Assembly (NCBI GenBank): GCA_030268105.1
Contig: BSDZ01000023.1
Location: forward strand, 2,108,001 to 2,172,000
From: Volvox africanus
Lineage: Eukaryota > Chlorophyta > Chlorophyceae > Chlamydomonadales > Volvocaceae
Direction of reading: 5' to 3'
Length of the DNA: 64,000 bases
Shown here: piece by piece, positions 42,601 to 55,396 of the stretch
Layout of the letters: each line of letters begins with the position of its first letter
Numbering within the stretch: the first letter of the stretch is position 1
The notes under the pieces: model-generated
The model's database searches: none
What the model was told of the DNA's origin: nothing
Seen by the model: only the letters and a program-made list of their open reading frames with translations
Made by a program: the position numbers and the translations under genes

Positions 42601-45600
42601 GATATTTTGGTTGTGCACTACCTTTCCTTAGAATGATATCGGCCTTCTAGAAGACGGAGCTAGGAGTTCGTGTTTGCCGTAGCGCTAGCATGTAGGCCAC
42701 TTTAAAGCCCTCGGCGAATTTCGGGTTCACTGAGAAGACTGGGCGAATTCCTCGCATGCGGAACGTACTACAAATTAACTTTCGTGCGCCCAGCGTCGCT
42801 AAATCCGCTGCTCAACCATCAATGAGCAGCCTTTTCATAACATCGACTTACACAGTAGTGAAATCGGGCGTCTGTAATAATGGCGGGTTTAATGCCTGTG
42901 TAGCTGCTTCTACCGATCTCCCGGTACGAGCCGCATCTTGCTCGTACCAGCTGTATAGCTCATGTTGTCATGGACGGATATATGTTATGTTCTCAGGTGT
43001 CTGGTACTAAGGTTTTGGTGTCCTTCTTTCTTCTAAGTACTTCAAAAAACTTTGAGGCGGGTGAAACGGACTGAGCCGTGTGCTTCACGTGTATGCGTTG
43101 CACAGCCATCACCGTCATTGGGGACGGTTCCCCTTTCCTTCTGGTACTCGGTATCTTAATGACCACGTCAACCACCGCAACCCCATCCGCCATATCCGCA
43201 AGCGCAAATCGATGCGTCCTCCAACACTGTACACTGTACATCAGGTCAGGGGTTTGCCTGGATGGCGGTCTTTAGGTCCCTCAGCAGCCGCAATGTGCCT
43301 AAATAAAACCGGAACATGGTACGGCGAATGCCAATTGGGACGTACGGCGCCTTGAGAAAGTGCCACAGCATAAGGTACATACTCCATACAAACTTCTAGT
43401 GAAAAGCGGATGTCACTCACTGCTTCCTCGGAAGGATACCCTCACATACAGTTAGGTGTCTGGACTGGACGAGTACCCTGCTGCTCAACACACTCATCTT
43501 AACGAAGTACCTCATCTACTCATGTTTGTACGCATATACTACTTTGTTTTGTATAAGCGTCGGTGAGCGTAAGTTAATTCAATTACCAACGCTTTTTCCC
43601 TGACACAAACACACACACAGGCCTATAAGCAAATAGGGCTCATATCCTGTCTTCTGATAGAGGCGCAACGGAGAGACAAAGCTGTAAGGAGTTCTTCAGG
43701 AGTTCTACAAGAGGCAAGCGCGACTGACACTACTAGCTGGGACTGTGTCAGATAATTTCCGATAGAAGGTCATCGCAGGTCAACGCGCCCGTACCTTCGT
43801 TCGGCGTACACATATTGGCGCGCGTTTGCCTATGTGCACCTCAAGAATGAGTCAGTTAGTTTGCACAGACTAACAATATGTCTGCAAATATCGTTATGTC
43901 ATCACGCCCCCTCGAACCGAACTGACTACTATCCAAGAGCGGGCGCTTGTCCCTCCCTGGAGGCGACACACGGCACCAATAGAACACCCTGCGGCGTCGC
44001 TTCGATGACTTGCATACTCGTTGTGCAAACTTCATATGCAGGCTTACCTTCGGTGTCACATCACTACATACAACATTAGGAGGCAGCACAAGTCTCAACT
44101 CCTGGAGCCCACACGTTTCATAGCGCTACGTCCATAAAGCGCTATGCGCATCGGACCAATCATGCAACGGATGTATAATCTACTTCTGCTGCTGCAGCTA
44201 ACAGCACCTGGCGGTTGGTGAGGGTACGAGAAATAGACCCAATCCAGCAATAGTGTACGGCATTTCAACATGGTCGTGTGTGGTGTGATGGTGATGGTGA
44301 TGATGTCATCGACACGGTTAGCCTTACAAAGGGAGTTTCTGCTTTAAAAGGGGGGAAAGGTTTGAAGAGGAGAAGGACGGGGCCCGACATATTGTCGTGG
44401 CCGCTGCGCCATGAGGAAGGAAGGTGCCAGGGAAGGCTCGGCGGCTCTTCTTGTGCGCATTCCGAGGTGGTGGTTCGAATCTGTCTCTAATTCATCCCTA
44501 TCAGTGAGCCAACCGTACGGCTCATTGGTAGGGTGCGCTGCTCTCTGACCCTCGTTTCTTTGAATATGAATACGTTCGGCCATATTGCTCAAACAGGTGT
44601 GGGCCGCTGTCTCGTGGCCGCACCTTCCATTCGGGGCCATGCCCACCGATAATATCCAATCCATACACATACGTAGATCGAAGATGACAGATGCACTTCA
44701 GCCATTAACCTTTTACCGGTATACTAGGCCCCAGCCACAGCAAGGCCTTGTCCTTCCCTCACCACGCAATAGAACGTAATCTATTTCCGTGTCCATATAA
44801 ACCAGGACAACCGCATCCATCCCTTGTAGCATGTAAGAGCCACATGTTAGCTGCCAACCTCCAGGTTCGGCTGTAGCATTGCCTATTTAGGTTTACGCCT
44901 CTAAACTTTACTGCCTTAATAAGCAAAATCCAGGTAGATTAGACCCAACCTCGATACCTCCAGCCAATATAAAACCCTGAGCTCACAAAACGAACAGGAA
45001 GGATCTCCGTCACAGAGATGAAATCATAACAATGCTTTGTTTGGGAGCCACCAGAAAGCGGCATTTCCCAAACCTTATGGATATAGCCAACTCCCCACGG
45101 ACAGGTGCTCCCCATTCTGTTTCCTTTATCGCGCAATACCAGTCCCATGCCTGTCTCCATACAATGCCGCCGCCACAGCTACGTAGCGTTGACAAAACAA
45201 CTCATCATGCAAATCGCCACCATTGACAATCGCGACTAAAGCACCACAGCCTGCGGATATGCGCCTCCACCCGACACATCCATGTGCCAGCATAGGAATG
45301 CACCAGAATCACATCAAGGAGCGATAATATATATACAAAACGTTCAAACCACTATACAAACACCAACAACTCCTTTTCAAAACGGGTACCAAACAGAAAG
45401 TCAAAACCTACCATTTACACCAAGTGCCGTGCCAACCTGACGGGCGTACTGTCGCTCTCCTTCCCATCTCTCTCGTCCCGTTCGCCGCCATTGACAGGCA
45501 GGGCGGCCCCACCCTAGACCCCACTACAGGCTGAGGAACCACCCAGCTGCCAAGCACATGTCGCGTAAAGCCCAGCTGCGGTGTTCCCCCTCAATCGTGG

Positions 45601-47162
45601 GGGCGGGGCTATCGGGCTATCCTGGCAACAAGCCCATTCGGCGACCTTTCACCGCTCACCGGATGGACATCTGCCGCTCTATCGCCTCCGCCAGAGGGTG
45701 GAGGTCAACATTGTGTGTGGCGAGGTATCGGGGCGTTGCCTGCCATATTTGGCGCTCGCTAGCCTTGCCATGAGGCGAATTCTCTACACATCGGAACCTA
45801 GACGGATAGGAATTCACCATTGCGCGTGCTGCGATCCGGGCATTTCCTAGAACATGATGTTTAGGCAACCAATAATTTTAACAATGAATGCATCATTCGC
45901 AGGTCATGAAAAACGAAAGCCATGCGCGTAAAATGCGCAGGTGCAAACCGCTCATGCACACAACTAGACAGACCATGCCCCCCAAAGACAAACCAAATGA
46001 AGGGGGTTTGCGGTTCCAGAGGCTGCATGAGCAAAACCGTTTTAATGCATGCGGCCATTCACTGCCAGGAAGGCGTTTCTCACGCACCTGCGCTGGCCTC
46101 ACGTGCAATAAAGATGGAGCTCGTGGTTTGTTCTGACCTATGACTGACCTTTACTATTACCCTTAGCTAGTCTCACTGCCACTGCTCCACAATCAAACAA
46201 TGAACCAAATAACCAGTCAAACCTAGAGACCATAGATGATTCCTACACGACAGACAAGCTCATACCACACAGAGAACACGTAAACTAAATTGCCGAACCA
46301 GATAAACAACAAACGAGTCCAGACACGAAAACTGAACAATAAGCGGAAACGGTATCAAGCAGGCAACAGCAGTGGCGGCAGAAGGGCCAATGACGGACAT
46401 CTTCTTAAGCTCTCTACTTACAAAGCCGTAATGTCCGTAGATATCCTCTCCCTTAAGACACTACCCCACAGTTAGGTACAAACCAGGAGTTGACTCCCTG
46501 ACCCCCAACAAAAACATCCGCACAGCAGCCCGATGGATGCTACCGGTATATAATATAGACTGGCCCAAACACCTTTCACTGCCGCCAACTGGGGCGCAAT
46601 ACACCACCGAACGATTGATCACTGAGGACAACAGAAGACTGAGAAATGTACAGGTTACCTCCAGGCAACGTCGCGTCGATGACCAATAGCCAAAACATCA
46701 AAGGTTCCTGTGTAATGGGCTGTCAATGGCACGTCACCCTGTGTGGATTCCGTCACACTCAATGGCAGGGGCAATTCATCTACCGGCTGAGAGTTGATAA
46801 AGGCCCGTACCCATAATCATAGGCCCGAGCTTTTGTCTGACATGAGATCAACAAACATCGCTCTTGTGTAAGCACCTCAAGGCTGAACAAGCTGCATACA
46901 CTCGAAGAGGAACCACCACCCGCTGTCCTGTCGCCTTTCCAGTTGGCCGCGCCTTAAAAACATCACATTTCCCTGCCAAAAGCAAGTTTGCTGTCTGTTG
47001 GAATGGAACTGGCACAGTTGCCCAAGGAGCGGGATAACGGTGCCATGCACCCGTCAGGCAACTGAATTTCAAGAAGTTCAAACTCCCAGGCGTAATAAGA
47101 GCTCTCAGCTCAAAACGCTATACAAGATCCCTAGCTCATTAGCCAAGGAGTTGCAGTGGCCC
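42601..47162. other. Long stretch without a supported gene
   Basis: Only short frames are present. The most gene-like is a minus-strand piece at about 45663-45770 (PRYLATHNVDLHPLAEAIER, then QMSIR) that ends at a good donor GTGAGCGG, possibly one exon of an unrecognised gene. I saw no element ends, RNA genes or strong repeats elsewhere here. Confidence 0.5.
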
Positions 47163-48476
47163 TTACGCCACACCAAGGCTAGCAAGGCAGGAGTACAGGC
47201 GGCGGCAGCATTCTACGCCTGAATTCTCATCAGTGCGGCTTAGGGATGCGTGCAGGAACTCCAGCACCTGGTGGTCATCTCGTGCCGCCACATGACGCAG
47301 TGTCAGGCCGTTGCGTGCAGGCGGCTGCGCCCCTGCCACTAGTAGCGCCAGCACCACGCAGCCATGCCCCGCTGCTGCCGCTTCTACCAGTGCACGGCTG
47401 CCGTCCACCCGCGGGTCCGCACCTGACGCAAGCAGCTCCAGAACCAACGTCAGGTGGCCGCCGCGTGCAGCCTCCACCAAGGCGCTGCTGGCCGCCGCGC
47501 GTGGATCAGCGCCGTGGTGCAATAGAAGACGAGCCGCCGCCACCCTGCCCTCGCGGCATGCAGCCCGCAATGGCATGCCGTTCTCGGCACGTGCGCTGAC
47601 ACCAGCACGGAGGAGCAACTCCATAACAGCCACGTGCCCCGCGGCGCTAGCAGCCACTAGCGACCGCCCACCACAGCTGCTGGCGTTCACTCCTGCGCGC
47701 AGCAGCGTCCGGACGACCAAGGTGTCGCCGGCAGCCGCCGCAGCGGTTAGCAGGAAGCGTTCCTACACGTAGACAAGCAGGATAAGAAGGGTAGCATGCC
47801 TTGTCGCCGTATAGAGGACGCACGGTATAGAGAAGGAACGATTGAGCAAAGGAACGCCCCGGGTAGGCAGTTCGCCCCCTGGTGCTGTGCCCAGTACCAC
47901 CGATGTTTCACATCTGAGAACAGTTGGGTTCGTGGCTTGCAGATGCATGGGAGAAAACTCTGAATTACAAGGGGAACAAATCCCGGCTCAGCAGGTGCAC
48001 AACAACGCATCAGTTGCAATTCCAAACAAAAAAACTACCGGCATATGAGGGATACCGAGGAAGCCATAAATTTTAGTGGTTGTAAACCCGGTTACCTGGA
48101 CTCTCGGAGAGGCGCCCATTCGCAACAACTCGCGGACAAGCTTGTTGGTAACGTTATCTTGGTCTGTTCCGTCGTGTACCCCAGACAATAGAGAATACCG
48201 CGGTTGAGATGTATTGTATACATGAAACAATGCAGTATTAGGTCCATATCGCTTTATGAGGAAGATGGCGGCCAGTTCAGGACAGGCAAATGCGCATTGA
48301 AATGCTTTCCTGAGTGCTGCGCATGAGCAGGCCCCTCCTGAGCCTCCCGAAGACGCAACTATAAGCTGCAAGATAGGTTCTGGTAAGTCAAGAAGCCCCG
48401 GCGTTGACACTGTGGCGTACCGTCCAACGCCCAAAACAGTGTGCGACGAGTTAATGTCATCACACAGAAAAATCAT
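47163..48476 (-). CDS. Ankyrin-repeat protein with F-box-like head, two exons
   Basis: Exon 1 is 48476-48096 and exon 2 is 47762-47163. The intron 48095-47763 begins GTAACCGGG and ends CTACGTGTAG in phase 0, joining SPRVQ to ERFLLTAAA. The product is about 326 residues from ATG 48476. The head (LLDLPEPILQLIVASSGG, then CSCAALRKAFQCAFACPELA) looks like a degenerate F-box. It is followed by KRYGPNTALFHVYN and about five ankyrin repeats (LVAASAAGHVAVMELLLRAG, ARLLLHHGADPRAAA, LVEAARGGHLTLVLELLASG, LVEAAAAGHGCVVLALLVAG). Ankyrin repeats bind other proteins, and the head may link to a ubiquitin ligase; both roles are inference. The style matches a large chlorophyte family. Neighbouring DNA is gene-poor and no promoter motif was identified. 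Confidence 0.78.
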
Positions 48477-49529
48477 GCCTTCGAACCCAAATGTAAAAGT
48501 TAAGAAGGTCTTGTTCGGCTGGAGTCTATAGGTTAAGGCTTACTGCTGTGATATGCTCAAAGGCAGGAGGCCGGTGGCACGGGGGAACTAGCAGACAACT
48601 ATATATGCCTGCGAAACTCTTACTGCTCGGAGTGCTCGCGCAGACCTAAACGTGTTGGTGTCTGACAGGCCAACTGTTGCAGTGTTAAGGTAACAATGAC
48701 GAAATGTAACGAAGCGGCACCTATATAAAACATTCTGCAGAAAATCTCGACGGCATTCGTACATATCTACGTTGTGCCGAGGGCATCTCGATATTCTGAT
48801 CGTACTACGACATGAATCGCCGTTGATTTCGGCAGACAGACACTTTTGAAAGAGGAAGCACTCAAGATTTCTTGTTTCTCGGTCAATTACTTTGGTATTC
48901 CTATATCTTTTCTAGCTCTATTTTGTTTGTTCTCGAGTTCTCGCGGTCCTTTGAGCCTCCTGGCTCGTTTTGGCCTTACCAGCTCATGAAGCATATTAAC
49001 AATCAACAATAACCAAGATGCGGAATCTGCATATCGACTGATTGTCAATGTTTTGGTATGATAGCAATCTATCTTTAACCTTTATAAATGCTATTCTCTG
49101 TATTAGAATGACGATATTCTTCGTGGGTCGACGCTTCTAGTCGTGTCCTTTGCCATCAGTGACCATGCGTGGTCGTGTCATATAGTGGGCTTTTATTTCA
49201 TTATCTTTGAAGCACAACCAAACTATCCTTCATGGTGCATGGGATCTTGGCATATCGTGTGGTCAAGCAAGCGATCACAATGTTATGCGCCCAGCTGCAT
49301 CGATGAATTGTTAAGGGAGCGACTGGGACAGACAAGCAAAATGTGACCGTTCATGCATTGCTTCGGGTACCAGAGGAAAAATGTATCAGCGTGTATTTAC
49401 GTGAAGTACGTATCCACCTTAACGGTTGGATACTGGACGATAATGGTGTTAAGAGGGACGGCTTAATGACGCCTGTACGAGTACGTGCGAATGCCCCTAT
49501 GCACCTTACACCCTAAGCTAAGAAGTATT
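48477..49529. other. No gene seen
   Basis: This is the sequence upstream of the ankyrin gene and presumably holds its promoter. I saw only short frames and no repeat. Confidence 0.5.
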
Positions 49530-49786
49530 TGTTGAGATGTAGACAATCAGACATAAGGAAGCCCGACGTTATAACGAGAAAGTATATGTTACACAGTGTC
49601 CAATATTTAAGAGATGACTTAATTTTTCGCTCCGGAGTTGGCACAAATACTCGCGCGTTTAGCACTACAAATTGGACGAGCGCAGGTTGATAGTGATAGT
49701 GTACTGCCGGGTACAGCTACAACAAGACAATTGTTGCTAGAACGGATCGCTATATATCCCAACTGATACACGATTTCTTAACAACA
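49530..49786 (-). repeat. Solo LTR of the copia family
   Basis: On the minus strand it starts TGTTGTTAAGAAATCG and ends CATCTCAACA, 257 bp. It is homologous to 6272-6496 with clear divergence. No primer site, gag or second LTR adjoins it, so it is probably the product of LTR-LTR recombination. I found no convincing target duplication. Confidence 0.78.
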
Positions 49787-49989
49787 TTACATCTCCATCG
49801 CCGTGTCCAGACAACCCAGAGCCGGCTGAATGAGTTGCTCCATCCGGTTGCGCTGGGCATCGGGCCACTGCAGCAATGCGGGCGTGTCCGTCACCTATAG
49901 GGCGCGGTAGGTGTGCTTTGCCGACTCGACGATTAAAATACCGCCTGCGGGACACCCCCATCCCCGGGTTCATGCCATGCTAATCGGGT

Positions 49990-50360
49990 GGAAATCGACA
50001 AACAAAGCTGCTCAAAGCACAACTTACACACAACTACATCCGTGTGCTGCCTTCAAAACGACTCAACGTCAAGGCGGGCCACTACGCACGGAGACAACAG
50101 TGAAAAAGCTCAAGAGCTGCTGGATTTGGTGCATCACTCGAGTACCCTATACCGGATGCATACATACATGCATACCCCACACGGACGTAGCCGGGCGGAC
50201 CGCACCGCAACTGGTGTTTATAAGGGTCCAAATAGAAGTGACCCATTTTTATGGAGCGGGTGGTCAAGGGGTAGATGAACACCTGGGCAAGAAGGGGAGA
50301 GGGGATCAAGGACCGTGGGAGGCGGAAGAGAGCTTGAGGGAGGCCCCCAGGATAAAGAAG
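49990..50360. repeat. Direct duplicate of 61430-61760
   Basis: About 330 bp are shared, with substitutions and small indels. Common blocks include CTTCAAAACGACTCAACGTC, GTGCATCACTCGAGTA, GACGTAGCCGGGCGGACCGC and ACCTGGGCAAGAAGGGGAGA. Both strands stay open in both copies, so no coding strand can be picked. It is likely a dispersed repeat. Confidence 0.82.
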
Positions 50361-50839
50361 AGGGCACGAAGGGGAGGGGAGGGGCTCCTCCGGCAGCAAG
50401 CAGGGAAAGAGAAGGCACAGGGTGTATGTGAAAAAAGCAGAGGAAAGTGAGAGAAGAGAGAGAGAGACAAACGGGGATTTAGGGGGTGAGTGGGTAAAGA
50501 TTGCGTCACGTCTTTGCATGTAATGGTTTTGTAAGCTAAAGTGCCCCTTGGACCCCTCTCAGTTTCGCCTGTCACCTTCGATTTCTCTAGGGCTGCCTCG
50601 CCGAAAGCAACTCTCTGCCGTAGGCACCGTAATATCAACTCGCAAATTCTGTACAGCTTGGCCCAAAGGAACAACACCACGGCATCATGACACGGCCGAG
50701 ACGGAAGCACATTCCCCACCCACCGTTTCATCCTACACTGTTCCACCCGTTGTGTATTGCGCAACGCACCTGGCAACTACACATGCGCAAAAAAGCTCGT
50801 TCTACTCTTTGCACCAGTCCCAACCCCAGTCGCAACCCC

Positions 50840-50985
50840 AGTCGCCGGCTACTTTCCGCACCTTGAGGGTGCCGCTGGACGAGACTGCTCTTGCCAACGT
50901 TGGGAGCCCCCACTAGCGCCAAGGTAGGCAACGATGTGTCTAGGGCAACGATCTCAGCTTTTTAGCAATCTCTTTGAGCGCGTCT
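50840..50985 (-). pseudogene. NOG1-type GTPase fragment with the P-loop, frameshifted
   Basis: On the minus strand the stretch before the G domain (ALKEIAKKLRSLP) is followed, in a different frame and after a TAG, by TSLPTLALVGAPNVGKSSLV, which holds the G1 motif GAPNVGKSS. After SSLV the frame is lost again, with SGTLKV in another frame where SGTPEV is common in this family. At least two small indels break it. The match to plant and algal NOG1-related chloroplast GTPases is good, and the copy is dead. Upstream (to 51155) the frame continues with a hydrophobic stretch that does not fit the family and may be intronic. Confidence 0.62.
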
Positions 50986-51159
50986 ATGTGTTTGGCAGGC
51001 ATGGCGAACAGGTACACCATAGCCCCAGTCACAACCCCAACCCCATATTTTCTTATTTGCGTTCCTAGGCCCCAACGTGTTTCATATTGGACTGCATCGG
51101 CTGGCAGTATGTAACGGCTCCCCATAAAGGTTACATGCGCTCCTTGTAACGCCATGCCT

Positions 51160-52969
51160 GCTCCACGCAGCAGCCCATTATATTGTCAAGATACATCTAT
51201 CTACCGTTCTAACATCGGCAAGTGCGTACTTAGTGATAAAAATTAACCGGTCAGCCCTGCATAGAATTCCTAGCAGGAAATCTATCATGGCTGCCAGTGG
51301 TTCACCCCCACAGTCAGCCTGCTGATCAATCTTGCTTATCCCCAGAAATAAACTGCAAATAATACATAACGTAGATCAACCATTTTATTAACAGAATAAC
51401 CAGAAGAATCGCTGGTCCCAGAGAAACGGACTCGTGGAAAGGAAGGGTGTGGCGGCAGGTTATGGCTCAGTAGCCGTACAACACAAAACGCGCGCTACAG
51501 TTTTGATACTGCCTATGTACAGTAGTACGATCACCTAATTTTGTACGACCGCAATTCATGTCAATTAAAGCCTATCATCATGACTTTCAACGTTTAACGT
51601 TCTTACTAAGACATAAGCTGCTGCGGTGTTTTTGTGGAATGAATGGTGGTAAGTGAGGGCTGCGGTGAGCTGCATTCACGGTCCATGCTTGACCTGTACC
51701 GGGTGCGGCGGTATCCCCCACACGACTACACAAGGATAACAAATGGCGCACGTGTGAAAGCATGAGTGCGTTACACATCATTGTGAGTACAGCATCAGGG
51801 ATCCTTCCCACATTAGCAACTATACCCGCTTTCACCACACCGACGGCTCCACCATCCAGTGCCATGCACTACCGTGTGTCCCACATGCCTCGTGCCCAAC
51901 ACAAGCCTTAAGAACGGCACCTGGTCCCCGTCCGCCGGGATATGCCCGTTTGCCAGTGGTCGGTGAAGGTGCGACAAACACCGCACCCTACAACCACGAT
52001 ATCACCCTGAACAGGATGGACGGAATACTGGGAATGAAGCCTTCCAGGCTACCCATATCTGCAGCTAAGAGACCTCGGAATGACTCGGACCGAATGAAGC
52101 CCGAAGCAGACGGACCCGCACTGGACCAATGTAAAACATTGTGCCTTCCATATCACACAAACTTAGGAACAGCACAATTCAGTTAAGCCAGGCCAAGCAG
52201 GTCGGAGACGACTGCACTCCGCTGTAGGCTGCCGAACTTGAAAACAAACTTGAACAAACAACAGGACATCACCATATCCCAATCACCGACTTGGGCAGAT
52301 CAGATGGGCAAAAGTCCGCACGCTTTTCTCCCGCTACTTTGGCGTTACTACTGCGGTTCGTCTGGTTGCCTCACATGTACTGCACGCAGAAAAATATATA
52401 ACTAATGCTGTGGGCAAATGAAAGGGATGCGACGAAACAGGTCCCCTCATGCCCCCATCGGCAAGCCCAGCACAGTTGTTGCAATGGCGCTGTTGTGGTG
52501 TGCGCTCGCTGAGGCTATGGAAGCGTGGTTTGCCCCGCAAACCAATAAGCCAACCTCTAGCGTTAGCCGCCATCGGCAGATTAATCGTTGCAAACACCGT
52601 GGAACGAATTTTTCGCTGTCCCAAATCAAATACACATATTTATTTCAATCAGATACTTATTCAAGAACCTATCCTAAAACCCATAGACCTCCAAATTGAT
52701 GCATAAAAAAGTAGACCTCAACCTTGTTTCCCAGATTTGGTATCGGCTCAAACCGTATTCAACTCGCGTCAATGCTCTCAACTTGGCTTTAGTTTACGCA
52801 ACTAATACAATTGCTTAGCAATTACCACGCCATTTGCAACCTGTTTGGCTGGCTGAGGGCGACGAAGCTACCACCTCGCAAAGTGACCATCCCATCCAGA
52901 CCGCCCAGACGCTTAAGGGGACATCCCCAACCCTCCCCCCAACCAAGCTCTCAACCATGTGTGCACTTC
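51160..52969. other. No supported gene
   Basis: The only protein-like frame is on the minus strand at 51587-51865 (MALDGGAVGVVKAGIVANVG, RIPDAVLTMMCNALMLSHV), without recognised homology or splice support. The rest holds short frames only. Confidence 0.45.
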
Positions 52970-54259
52970 CTACCGTGGCAGGGTTAGCGCATTGCCGGCC
53001 GTCACTGTCCCCGCCATCTCGCCCGCCCATTTCATACTGGCCCTCCTGATTCCCCCGGCCATACTCCCCAGCGCGGCCCTGCTGCGTCTCGGGCACCTTC
53101 GAAACACTTTTTGAAGCTTCACAGGGCACCACAGGAATGCTCGCGGCATACCCCACTGACAAAATGCCCACGTCTCGAGGTGCGAGCGGCAAATTTGGCA
53201 ATAGCCTGGCAGGCGGCGCCACCATGGGGCGCTGCATCTCGCTCCCCTGATCCAGGCAGCGTGAACCAGTGGCCCCCTCTCTGCTGGAGCCTTCACGCTG
53301 AAACTGGAGCTCCTGTGCGGCGGCGGAGATGCTGGGCGCTGTAGACGGCCAGCTGTTCGGCAGCGATTCAGATGGGAAAAGCGTCTCCTCACTTCCTCCA
53401 GCGCGGCCATCACCCGTCGGCGACCAGCCGCGGCACGAGCCAGCGCCAAAGCGTGAACTGAATCCGTGCATAACAAACCACCCTCTGAGCTGAAAGCTGC
53501 CACGGGAGGGATAAGCCAGGATAATGGAGATACAAGACGGTACTTCTGCTTAACATGTCCGCCCACAGGTTGGCCAGACTTCGGCGCTACCGTTAAAAAA
53601 GGAGTATTGCCCGCAAAGGATGTGATGAAAGAGCTGGAGGGGCAACAACCAGATGCATCGCTAATGGAAGCGTCCGTTTCCATTGTGCAGACTGCCAAAT
53701 CAGCATTAGCGATGGGCGCTGGAGCTATTGCACCACCCGAAATGCAACATGACGCCAAGGAAGCTGGTGTGACCGGAAGAGGGGGCGTGCCTGCAGCCAT
53801 CAGACCCAGCACGTCCACAGTAGCCGCAGAACAGATAATTGCGCCGCTTGTTTGAAACGTCACACTCTTGGCCTTGCAACGACCTTCACAGGTTGCCTTC
53901 GGCTGCGAAAGAGCAGAGCGCCTTGGCCGGAGCTGCCCACGGGGTGGGTCGAGTATCATAAAGGACGGAGTATGAATGCTAAGCGGGTTATGAAGGCTGC
54001 ACGGCTCATAACCGCCTACAAGTCGGTCATCGTCGCTCCAGTCTGAACTACTGGGAAAGCACCTGCCGTCGCTGTCTCTATCACTGTCGGCGTGTGAGCT
54101 GCTTTGACTGCTGGAGGCGCTGCCCCCGGCGCTGCACGTGGAGCCCATATCGCCGCGCTCATCGACCAGACGGCAAGTACTACTACTAATGTAGCTGCAG
54201 AGATAACTCAAATTACGGTTGCAGATCATAGTGCCATGCGCGCCACCTAGCGCTGGCAC
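52970..54259 (-). CDS. Hypothetical Ser-rich protein, 429-codon open frame
   Basis: This is the longest frame outside the transposons. The first codon is GTG; the ATG for MICNRNLSYLCSY (about 54229) or for MGSTCSAGGSASSSQSSS are likelier starts. The N-terminal half is Ser/Asp-rich and looks disordered. Near 53385 the coding character appears to move to another minus-strand frame (SEETLFPSESLPNSWPSTAP, ILSVGYAASIPVVPCEASKS), which runs to 52815. A 1-nt slip at LEE/GSEE would join them. The gene may therefore be frameshifted, or the tail of this frame is spurious. I recognise no domain and propose no function. Confidence 0.4.
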   Translation of the reverse strand: MPALGGAHGTMICNRNLSYLCSYISSSTCRLVDERGDMGSTCSAGGSASSSQSSSHADSDRDSDGRCFPSSSDWSDDDRLVGGYEPCSLHNPLSIHTPSFMILDPPRGQLRPRRSALSQPKATCEGRCKAKSVTFQTSGAIICSAATVDVLGLMAAGTPPLPVTPASLASCCISGGAIAPAPIANADLAVCTMETDASISDASGCCPSSSFITSFAGNTPFLTVAPKSGQPVGGHVKQKYRLVSPLSWLIPPVAAFSSEGGLLCTDSVHALALARAAAGRRRVMAALEEVRRRFSHLNRCRTAGRLQRPASPPPHRSSSFSVKAPAERGPLVHAAWIRGARCSAPWWRRLPGYCQICRSHLETWAFCQWGMPRAFLWCPVKLQKVFRRCPRRSRAALGSMAGGIRRASMKWAGEMAGTVTAGNALTLPR

Positions 54260-55396
54260 GTGGCATGTTGATGGCGAGGCCGGAACAATGGGCTGTGGTG
54301 CTGCTGCAACGTCTAAATGCTCGTTATAATACTGTCGTTGACTAGGGACATGTATTAAGCGCTTACATCTGCGGCGAAGAGCACGAAATTAGCAGCATCC
54401 CATCACGTACATAACGATAAAGAGGGCAGCCAGGCATATGTATACTGAAGCTAATAATCAAGACGACATCAAACACATTACATCTTCGTCCCTGAAGATT
54501 ACATCGCCACCAACGGGACGCCGACACCCCTTGACTCACCCGTGTGCTCTAATCCCTAGGCGCTGACATATGATGTTATGAATATAGGTCAATACAGTCC
54601 AAATGAAGCACAGTAATAATGTATTGGTAAGATTTATACCGCCTATCCGCCTCCTGCAGCCAACAGCTCACCATGTAATAACAATGATGTTAAGGTTCAT
54701 TTAGCTCAAGTTGGAATGAATAGGGTTATTAGTGTTACATCATCATTGCGCCCAGGATGTGGGAGGTGATCGCAAAGCTCAAAAAGGTAATATCGTGCTC
54801 AGTGAGCGTATCAAACGGCGTTATTCATGGATAATCAAAAGATGACCTTCCGACACATTTTCTATTCGAGAACGAAATTAATTTAAAAGGAGGTCTATCC
54901 CAATCCATCACATCGTACCATGTCGTAAATCCCATTGAAATTATGGAAAGTTGTAACAGACCTAAAATTAGGCAATAAAAACAACGCTCTATGCCGCACG
55001 TTCGCCTGTGAAAGTCTACTGCGAAAATTTTCATTTCGACGGCCGCTTCTTATGATACACACTTGATATTTTGCCGCCTAGCACCATATCATCACGTAAT
55101 GTGCTGCACCTTAAACCGATGACTGAAAGATCACAGAGGATGATGCCGTTTTAGCATTCCGTACATGCGCAAACAGCGCCTTCCCAAAGGCATGGCTGCT
55201 ACGACCTGGCAGGTAGAGTCCCTGTTGTCCGCCATATGTAGCTTGACACGGCCAACCCGGGGGAGCAAAGTCCTAAGCCGCGCGCTTGCTCGATCCTGCA
55301 GTCCAAGCGAATCCACAGAACGACGTTGGTTGAATTCGTCCTTAATCGGGCGTAACTAACAAAACAAAGGATGCGATGGCTCAGTCAGTGAGATCG
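54260..55396. other. No gene seen
   Basis: Mixed sequence with only short frames and no recognised repeats. Confidence 0.5.

Noticed and set aside
50082..50776. Long overlapping frames on the minus strand next to the 49990-50360 repeat
   Set aside because: They run through purine-rich low-complexity DNA (GGGGAGAGGGG, GAGAGAGAG), several frames overlap, and the sister copy at 61.4 kb does not preserve the same frame ends.
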